From the NCBI GenBank assembly GCA_038329675.1, contig JBBQNE010000099.1:1-12001 (forward strand): a stretch of 12,001 nt of DNA, in the 5' to 3' direction. The notes under the pieces are model-generated. The model was not told the origin of the DNA. It did no database searches and saw only the letters and a program-made list of their open reading frames with translations. The position numbers were made by a program, and so were the translations under genes. How positions within the stretch are numbered: position 1 is the first letter of the stretch; each line of letters opens with the position of its first letter. Shown piece after piece: positions 7,111 through 12,001 of this stretch. This DNA comes from JANXVY01 sp038329675 (GTDB taxonomy: Bacteria; Pseudomonadota; Alphaproteobacteria; Rhizobiales; Hyphomicrobiaceae).

Positions 7111-7653
7111 TCAAGCTTTGGTGTGACGCCCAAACAGTCCTGCTTGCGTCAATACAGCGTGGAGCCCGACGAGAGCCACAAACGCCACCGCGTTCACAAC
7201 ACCATATTCGACAACCACCCGCATCGAGAATGCCACATCGCTCGCTGGCAGCACGACACGCGCCGAGAACAGCACAGCCTCATAGGCCGCATAGCCGATC
7301 GCCAGCACGGCCGCCGCGCGAACGGCATACGTTTGCTTTGACAGCAACTCGCGCACCGGCTCGCCAGCAAACACGGCCGCTACCGCGCCAAGCCCGATCA
7401 TCAGACCCCAAGCATAGCTTTGAACCTCATGCGGGTAGCCCAGCACGGTGTAGCCAAGCACCTGATTGATCCCCCACGCGAGACCAACGAGCGTCAGTGC
7501 CTCCGACCGACGCAAGTCTAAAACGCCAATTGCAGCCAGCGCCGCGAACGGCAGCACGCACTGAAGCTGAATGCTGAGAAATACACTCGCAATAGCGGTC
7601 AAGCCGACCCAAACCCAGCGCGAGGCAACGTCGTTCTTCGTCAAGTTCGACAT
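7111..7653 (-). CDS. Six-helix membrane protein, candidate B12 transporter (BtuM / ECF S-component-like)
   Basis: A 180-residue hydrophobic protein from the ATG at 7653; a TTG at 7674 would add seven residues, and neither start has a clear ribosome binding site. About six membrane segments can be read (TTG numbering): 20-39, 42-54, 59-80, 87-104, 119-142 and 156-177. Length and helix count match S-components of ECF vitamin transporters. The loop and third-helix stretch LDLRRSEALT, WGINQVLGY and GYPHE looks like a family signature. It has a single cysteine (Cys39) at the end of the first helix; BtuM proteins use a conserved cysteine as cobalt ligand, but I cannot confirm this one is equivalent. 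The gene diverges from a cobalamin riboswitch and btuB, and no ABC permease is present, which is why I propose B12 transport. The riboswitch itself lies only on the other strand. That it is a membrane protein is sure; the function is a hypothesis. Confidence 0.8.
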   Translation of the reverse strand: MSNLTKNDVASRWVWVGLTAIASVFLSIQLQCVLPFAALAAIGVLDLRRSEALTLVGLAWGINQVLGYTVLGYPHEVQSYAWGLMIGLGAVAAVFAGEPVRELLSKQTYAVRAAAVLAIGYAAYEAVLFSARVVLPASDVAFSMRVVVEYGVVNAVAFVALVGLHAVLTQAGLFGRHTKA

Positions 7654-7783
7654 GTCAGTTTGGTCCAATCTCAATGCAGCAGCCAGCGCTGCGTTCCCTA
7701 GCTGTCATCGCAAGTCACAGCCAACCGTTCAAGCCGAAAGTCGTCGCAACGCCAGCGCAGGCCTGTGTTGCCGATTGGGATCA

Positions 7784-7813
7784 TTGACAGACCACTGAGC
7801 CTCGTGCCTTGTT
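7784..7813 (+). promoter_or_regulatory. Probable sigma-70-type promoter of the B12 riboswitch transcript
   Basis: A perfect TTGACA -35 (7784-7789) is followed after 18 nt by CTTGTT (7808-7813), a weak but acceptable -10 for alphaproteobacteria. Transcription would begin near 7820, exactly where the riboswitch fold begins. No other -35/-10 pair as good was seen between 7680 and 7820. Confidence 0.55.
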
Positions 7814-7817
7814 GTAG

Positions 7818-8020
7818 CCGTGATGGTCTTCGCGCTCCGCAAGGCGCGCGAAGTTAAAAGGGAACTGCGGTAAGGCGGGTCATTCCGTTAACTCCGTGGC
7901 TGCCCCCGCAACTGTAAGCGGCGAGTTGACTTGCATTATGCCACTGACGTTCACCGGGTAACCGGCGCTGTCGGGAAGGTCGCAAGTAAACGTTTGAGCC
8001 GTGAGCCAGGAGACCTGCCT
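7818..8020 (+). ncRNA. Cobalamin riboswitch (AdoCbl-type aptamer)
   Basis: Cis-regulatory RNA that represses the downstream genes when cobalamin is plentiful. Its conserved blocks occur in order: an 8-bp arm CTTCGCGC/GCGCGAAG (7828-7835 with 7846-7853), AGTTAAAAGGGAA (7852-7864), the core GCTGCCCCCGCAACTGTAAG near 7899-7918, GCCACTG (7940-7946), GGGAAGGT (7973-7980), and the B12 box GAGCCAGGAGACCTGCC (8003-8019). Outer boundaries are approximate. The aptamer is followed by a 250-nt leader and then a BtuB-type receptor, the classic target. Confidence 0.96.
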
Positions 8021-8271
8021 TCACAAGCAGCCCATCTACCGTGCGTGGGGCGCGGCGGAGCGAAGCACTGTTGGCGCCCGGCAAACCGCTGGAGGCCGCA
8101 GCGAAGTCGTAGCGGCGGCACTTGTGTCAACCGGCGGAACCTCCGCCGGGCAAGGGTCGGCTACGGCGCATATCCCGCGTCCAGCCAAATGTCGTCCGCT
8201 CCCGGGTCACCGGGGGTCAGATGCCGTTCGCCCTCCGCCCGGCAGTTCGCCAAGCGTGAGCTGCAACGCCA
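8021..8271 (+). promoter_or_regulatory. Riboswitch expression platform / btuB leader
   Basis: A 251-nt stretch between the aptamer and the btuB ATG. It contains a perfect 8-bp hairpin CCGGCGGA-ACC-TCCGCCGG (8131-8149) and a second GC-rich stem around 8199-8216. Neither is followed by a T-run, so control is more likely at translation or through Rho than by intrinsic termination. The ATG at 8272 has no good ribosome binding site. Overlapping open frames at 7931-8368 and 8001-8315 run through the aptamer and are not credible genes. Confidence 0.55.
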
Positions 8272-10545
8272 ATGTTCCATTATCTCAACGTCACAACCGA
8301 TCCTCTCAATCATAAAAGTCAACGGGACCAGCCTACGGCACGATCATTTGCTGGGGCTGGCCAGCTGAAATTTGAAGCCGCCAAAGCCGCCACCGCCCGC
8401 TCATCCACCCTCGTCACCGCAGCCGTTACCGTCTTAATTGCCACCGTCGCCCTGCCCAACCCGAGCGCCGCCCAGCTCGCCACGTCACCTGGCGCCGTCC
8501 AACCCGACGCCACCGCCATCCCCCCGGTCACCGTCACGCCGCCAGCATCAGCCACGGCAGCGCCGCTGCGCAGGCCGCAATCAAACGCAGCATCTGAGCC
8601 CGCCGCCGCGCCGCGCGCCCCCCAACAAACCTCTTCCCCACGCTCCGCTAGCCGCCGCCCCGCAACGCCAGCTCAATCTCCCGGCGACGAAACGGCCAAA
8701 CCATCTGAACCCGCCGACTCGACCATCGTGTCCGCCACCGGGCTCGCCCAGCCCGTCGCTCGTACCGCGAGTTCCGTCAGCGTCGTCACCGCCGATGAAA
8801 TCGCAGCGCGTCAAACCCGCAACGCACCTGAACTGCTCAACGCACTACCCGGCATCAACGTCGTCCAATCGGGTAGCGCAGGTGCCCTAACGTCGGTCTT
8901 CACACGGGGCACGAATTCGAATCACACCAAGGTGTTCATCGACGGCATCGATGTCACCGACCCGGTTTCAGGCAACCGCACTTTTGATTTCGGCCTCCTC
9001 ACGACCTTCGACATTGCGCGCCTCGAAGTCCTGCGCGGCCCCCAGTCGGGGCTCTATGGCGCCGACGCGCTTGGCGGCGTCATCGTCATCTATACCAAGG
9101 ATGGCGAGGGCCCATTGCAACTCGACGCTCTGGCGGAGGCTGGATCATTCGGCACCATCAACCAAGCCGTCTCAGCCCGCGGTTCGACCGGTGCGGTTCG
9201 CTATGCATTTAACGTCTCGCATTCGGAGGTCAACGGACCTCCAATCGTGCCCGACCGGCTGTTGGCTCCAGGCTTTCAAGCGCTCGACAGCCGCTATGAA
9301 AACTGGACGTTTTCTAGCAAACTCGGCTTCGATATTACGCCCGATATCGCGTTTAATTTCGCAGCCCGGTACGCCGACACGGACTTTGGCTTCCAATCGA
9401 GCCAATTTAACCGCAGCCTGACAACCAGTCGAAACGACCAACTTTCAACACGCGCTGAGACCGTCCTGCGCCAATTCGGCGGGCGCCTCACGACCATCGC
9501 TGGAATCAACTATACCGGCACCGATACGGACACTACGGCGGCCAACGGAGATGTCACAGCCTCTGGCACCGGCACCCGCGTCAAGGGCGACGTGCGCACC
9601 ATCGCCGAGGTCACGCCCAGCCTCACCGTGACCGCTGGCGCGGACTGGCAAAACGAACGCCTAACGCAACCGTCCACCGCCTTCGCGCCGGGCCTTGCGG
9701 TTGAGGAAGCCAACGTCGGCGGCTACCTCCAAGCCCAACTCGAACCGGTCCGTAATCTGTTTCTGGTCGGCAACATCCGCTACGACGACAACGAAAACTT
9801 TGGCAACGTCACCACGTGGCGCATCGCGCCAGCCGCGGTCATCGACTCTAGCGGTACGACCTTCCGAGCAAGCTTCGGTACAGCGTACAAAGCGCCATCG
9901 CTCACCCAGCGCTTCCAGGACTTCCCCGACCCGTTTTTCCCCTTCATCGCCAACCGGGACCTGCGGCCGGAGGAGAGCACCGGCATGGACGTCGGCTTCG
10001 AGCAGGCCCTCTTCGACGGGCGCGCGCGAACTGGCCTGACCTACTTTCGCAACTCGATCACCGATTTGATCGAATTCGTTTTTGACCCGACGCTCGGTCC
10101 CTTTGGCGGCGGCACCGTCGACAATATCGGCAAAGCCCGCACCTCTGGCATCGAAGTCTTCGCCGCTTACGACGTCACCGACACCTTGCGGCTGCGCGCA
10201 GACTACACCTACACCGAAGCCATCAACGTCGAGACGCGCCAAGATCTCCTCCGTCGCCCGCGCGACAAGGCCTCCCTCACCGTCGGCTGGCAACCCGTTG
10301 CACCACTATTGCTGACGACAACTATCGTCTTCGTCGGCGAACGCTTCGACATTGATCGCGTCACCTTCGACCGCGTTCGGCAATCAAGCTTCACCACCGT
10401 CAACGTCGCCGCCGACTACAAGGTCAACGAACACGTCAGCCTAATCGGGCGCGTCGATAATCTCCTCGACAAAGACTATGAGGACCCCAACGGCTTCCAG
10501 CGGCCAGGCTTGGGTGCATACGCTGGCATCAAACTTCGCAACTAA
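8272..10545 (+). CDS. btuB: TonB-dependent vitamin B12 outer-membrane receptor
   Basis: Outer-membrane receptor importing cobalamin with energy from TonB-ExbBD. From the ATG at 8272 it has 757 residues. The signal peptide core is 46-61 with likely cleavage after SAA (65-67), giving an abnormally long 45-residue n-region. A CTG at 8365, with TGGGG 8 nt upstream, would start a normal signal peptide (KFEAAKAATARSS..), so the start is uncertain. Residues ~68-148 are a Pro/Ala/Ser-rich spacer. A TonB-box-like DSTIVSATG (149-157) opens the plug, which carries RGTNSNHTKVFIDG and LEVLRGPQSGLYGADALGG, very like E. coli BtuB. The ~480-residue barrel ends in DNLLDKDYEDPNGFQ..GLKLRN-like sequence; from the TonB box on the length is 609, similar to mature E. 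coli BtuB. The final residue is Asn rather than the usual aromatic. A cobalamin riboswitch upstream confirms the ligand. B12 specificity is strong. Confidence 0.95.
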   Translation: MFHYLNVTTDPLNHKSQRDQPTARSFAGAGQLKFEAAKAATARSSTLVTAAVTVLIATVALPNPSAAQLATSPGAVQPDATAIPPVTVTPPASATAAPLRRPQSNAASEPAAAPRAPQQTSSPRSASRRPATPAQSPGDETAKPSEPADSTIVSATGLAQPVARTASSVSVVTADEIAARQTRNAPELLNALPGINVVQSGSAGALTSVFTRGTNSNHTKVFIDGIDVTDPVSGNRTFDFGLLTTFDIARLEVLRGPQSGLYGADALGGVIVIYTKDGEGPLQLDALAEAGSFGTINQAVSARGSTGAVRYAFNVSHSEVNGPPIVPDRLLAPGFQALDSRYENWTFSSKLGFDITPDIAFNFAARYADTDFGFQSSQFNRSLTTSRNDQLSTRAETVLRQFGGRLTTIAGINYTGTDTDTTAANGDVTASGTGTRVKGDVRTIAEVTPSLTVTAGADWQNERLTQPSTAFAPGLAVEEANVGGYLQAQLEPVRNLFLVGNIRYDDNENFGNVTTWRIAPAAVIDSSGTTFRASFGTAYKAPSLTQRFQDFPDPFFPFIANRDLRPEESTGMDVGFEQALFDGRARTGLTYFRNSITDLIEFVFDPTLGPFGGGTVDNIGKARTSGIEVFAAYDVTDTLRLRADYTYTEAINVETRQDLLRRPRDKASLTVGWQPVAPLLLTTTIVFVGERFDIDRVTFDRVRQSSFTTVNVAADYKVNEHVSLIGRVDNLLDKDYEDPNGFQRPGLGAYAGIKLRN

Positions 10546-10559
10546 CATCCACCCAGATC

Positions 10560-10591
10560 GCGGCACGGTTCGCCATTGATAACCGTGCCGC
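10560..10591 (+). other. 11-bp perfect stem-loop between btuB and the BtuF-like gene
   Basis: GCGGCACGGTT (10560-10570) and AACCGTGCCGC (10581-10591) are exact reverse complements around a 10-nt loop. It begins 14 nt after the btuB stop, and its base ends 17 nt before the downstream ATG, just before that gene's AGAAAGG ribosome binding site. No T-run follows on either strand. An mRNA stabiliser for btuB, or a partial attenuator setting the receptor to binding-protein ratio, is more likely than a full terminator. Confidence 0.7.
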
Positions 10592-10608
10592 AAGAAAGGC
10601 CAATCGCC

Positions 10609-11478
10609 ATGGGCGCCATACCTCGCGTCGTGTCTCTGGTTCCGGCGGCGACCGAAATTCTTCGCCACCTCGGCGTCGAGCCGGTCGCCGTCTCGCACTG
10701 CTGTGAAAATATCGGCAGTGGTGCGGCCATCGCCACATCCAGCATTATTCCCGACGGCCTGTCGCAATCGGCAATCGATCGCTTCGTCAGCGAGGCAACC
10801 GCCAGCGGATCGAGCCTCTACCGCGTCGATGAAGCCGTCATCGCACGGGTGCAGCCAGATCTTATCGTCACGCAAGGCGTCTGCGAAGTGTGTGCAGCTG
10901 GCCCCGGCGAAGTTTCGCGCGCCACCGCGTGCCTGCCAAATAACGTCCCAACGCTTCTACTCAACGGCACGCGCCTCGATGATTTGTTTGCCGACATCAC
11001 CGCCGTCAGCGACGCGATTGGCGATAACCCATCGCCAACAATTACGGCGCTCCGCGCCCGGCTCGACGCGGTCGCTTCCGCCGTTGCCAAAGCAGAGAAG
11101 CCCAACGTCAGCCTCATCGAATGGCTAGACCCACCTTTCTTGGGCGGTCACTGGGCGCCCGATATGCTAACCGCGGCAGGAGCGAACCCGGTCGGTCCAG
11201 CCCCCGGTGAGCCGAGCCCCAGGACCACATGGCAGTCGATCGAAGCATCCAGCACCGACGCGCTTTTCTTTGCGTTTTGTGGGTTTTCACTGGCCGACAC
11301 GCTGGCGGCACTCACGACGACACCCGTGCCGTATCGCGCCCGTCTGAATTTCGCGATCGATGCGCGCTACACTTGCCAACTGACACCGCACACGGTTCGC
11401 GGGATCGAAATCATGGCAGGCCTCTTACACCCAGAGCGGTACCGCACACCGTCTGCGATCGAAGCCCGCAAAATCTAG
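10609..11478 (+). CDS. Cobalamin-binding protein, BtuF-like (COG0614 type), no signal peptide
   Basis: A 289-residue protein of the helical-backbone substrate-binding family used by B12 and siderophore ABC importers. Family marks: RVVSLVPAATEIL (6-18), a SHxCE-like segment (29-33), SSLYRVDEAVIARVQPDLIVTQ (68-89) and the VCEVCA motif (91-96) typical of the cobalamin-binding branch; LPNNVPTLLL and the C-terminal RGIEIMAGLLHPER follow. The ATG at 10609 has AGAAAGG at 10593-10599; a TTG at 10576 lies inside a stem-loop and is rejected. Neither start gives a signal peptide or lipobox, so the protein looks cytoplasmic, unlike E. coli BtuF. It has eight or so cysteines, unusual for a periplasmic protein. 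It follows btuB by 63 nt and probably shares the riboswitch transcript; no btuC or btuD is present. It may bind or deliver corrinoids inside the cell, or be exported in an unrecognised way. Confidence 0.87.
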   Translation: MGAIPRVVSLVPAATEILRHLGVEPVAVSHCCENIGSGAAIATSSIIPDGLSQSAIDRFVSEATASGSSLYRVDEAVIARVQPDLIVTQGVCEVCAAGPGEVSRATACLPNNVPTLLLNGTRLDDLFADITAVSDAIGDNPSPTITALRARLDAVASAVAKAEKPNVSLIEWLDPPFLGGHWAPDMLTAAGANPVGPAPGEPSPRTTWQSIEASSTDALFFAFCGFSLADTLAALTTTPVPYRARLNFAIDARYTCQLTPHTVRGIEIMAGLLHPERYRTPSAIEARKI

Positions 11479-11503
11479 ATCAGCCAACCGCCTGATCGGT
11501 CGC

Positions 11504-12001
11504 CTATGCCGATTGACGGCCGTAGCTGCCGCGTTTGTTCTCTTCGCTTCGCTGCCGCCAACGCGCCGTGATCCATCGACGAGCTGGCTCTTCCAGCCGC
11601 GCATAAACAACATGTGAGGCGATCAGCGAAACAATCAAAGCCACGCTCGCAATCAACAACGGCGATTGCGCAAGCGCTCCTTCCATGAGCCGTTTGTCGA
11701 GCGCTTTGACGTAGAGCGCAATCGGCAGATGGAGCAAATACAGCGCGAATGAAATCCGCCCCAAATGCACCAGTCGCGTTAGCAATACCCCGCGTGATCC
11801 TGGAACCACGCTGAAGTTCGCAGCCGCGATGATCAACGGCATCCAAACAAGAGCCGTCAATCCATTATGAATGGCAGGCTCAGGAGCCAACGGCACAATG
11901 ATTGCCAGAACGGCTATACCGAGAGCCGCAAATGCCAGAGGGCGACCAAGACCCGGCCCATCAACCGAACGCCGCGACCACAGCACCCACAGCACGACAC
12001 C
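11504..12001 (-). CDS. Acyltransferase-3 family membrane protein (C-terminal part, cut by window edge)
   Basis: Integral membrane O-acyltransferase of the OafA/YrhL (acyltransferase 3) type, which transfers acyl groups to surface sugars or other exported molecules. Only the last 165 residues are visible; the frame runs open through 12001 and the catalytic N-terminal half lies beyond the window. Seen here: three to four hydrophobic segments, the family's LGRISFALYLLHLPIALYV stretch, and the end VVYARLEEPARRWI, both hallmarks of the C-terminal helices, then a short basic cytoplasmic tail. It converges on the BtuF-like gene with 25 nt between the stops and probably has no link to B12. The substrate cannot be told from this part. 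Confidence 0.9.
   Translation of the reverse strand, partial: GVVLWVLWSRRSVDGPGLGRPLAFAALGIAVLAIIVPLAPEPAIHNGLTALVWMPLIIAAANFSVVPGSRGVLLTRLVHLGRISFALYLLHLPIALYVKALDKRLMEGALAQSPLLIASVALIVSLIASHVVYARLEEPARRWITARWRQRSEENKRGSYGRQSA

Noticed and set aside
7931..8368. Open frames running through the riboswitch and leader (also 8001-8315)
   Set aside because: They cross the conserved aptamer core, whose RNA conservation explains the sequence, and have no protein-like features.
11478..11497. 6-bp inverted repeat GATCAG/CTGATC between the last two convergent genes
   Set aside because: It is short, overlaps a stop codon and has no U-tract; too weak to call a terminator.

Overview
The window is a GC-rich chromosomal segment with no sign of phage, insertion sequences or CRISPR. 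Gene content and style suggest an alphaproteobacterium, probably of the Rhizobiales/Hyphomicrobiales. The clues are a DEAD-box helicase with a huge Arg/Gly/Pro-rich tail, a TonB receptor with a Pro/Ala-rich spacer behind its signal peptide, and a cobalamin riboswitch of proteobacterial type. The taxonomic call is inference from style, not from a marker gene.

Layout: (1) 2-1732 (+), most of the ribosome-associated GTPase TypA/BipA; its first ~35 residues, including the P-loop, lie outside the window. (2) 1919-4150 (-), an RhlE-type DEAD-box RNA helicase converging on typA, with a perfect 11-bp stem-loop between the two stops. (3) 4637-7034 (+), a tight four-gene set: NTF2/ketosteroid-isomerase-like protein, aspartate 1-decarboxylase PanD, GNAT acyltransferase and a nitrilase-superfamily amidohydrolase. 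panD and the GNAT gene overlap by 4 nt, and the GNAT and nitrilase genes are 4 nt apart. (4) 7111-7653 (-), a small six-helix membrane protein with its own intrinsic terminator. (5) 7784-11478 (+), a vitamin B12 uptake unit: promoter, cobalamin riboswitch, long leader, BtuB-type TonB-dependent receptor, an 11-bp stem-loop, and a BtuF-like cobalamin-binding protein without a signal peptide. (6) 11504-12001 (-), the C-terminal part of an acyltransferase-3 family membrane protein, cut by the window edge.

Two parts deserve attention. The panD operon looks like a beta-alanine-centred metabolic unit: PanD makes beta-alanine from aspartate, and the GNAT and nitrilase recall the 'Nit plus N-acetyltransferase' pairing seen elsewhere as one fused protein. 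Its substrate and product are unknown to me. The B12 unit contains a receptor and a binding protein but no BtuC/BtuD. A divergent six-helix membrane protein sits beside the riboswitch and could be an inner-membrane B12 transporter of the BtuM / ECF S-component kind; that assignment is a hypothesis.
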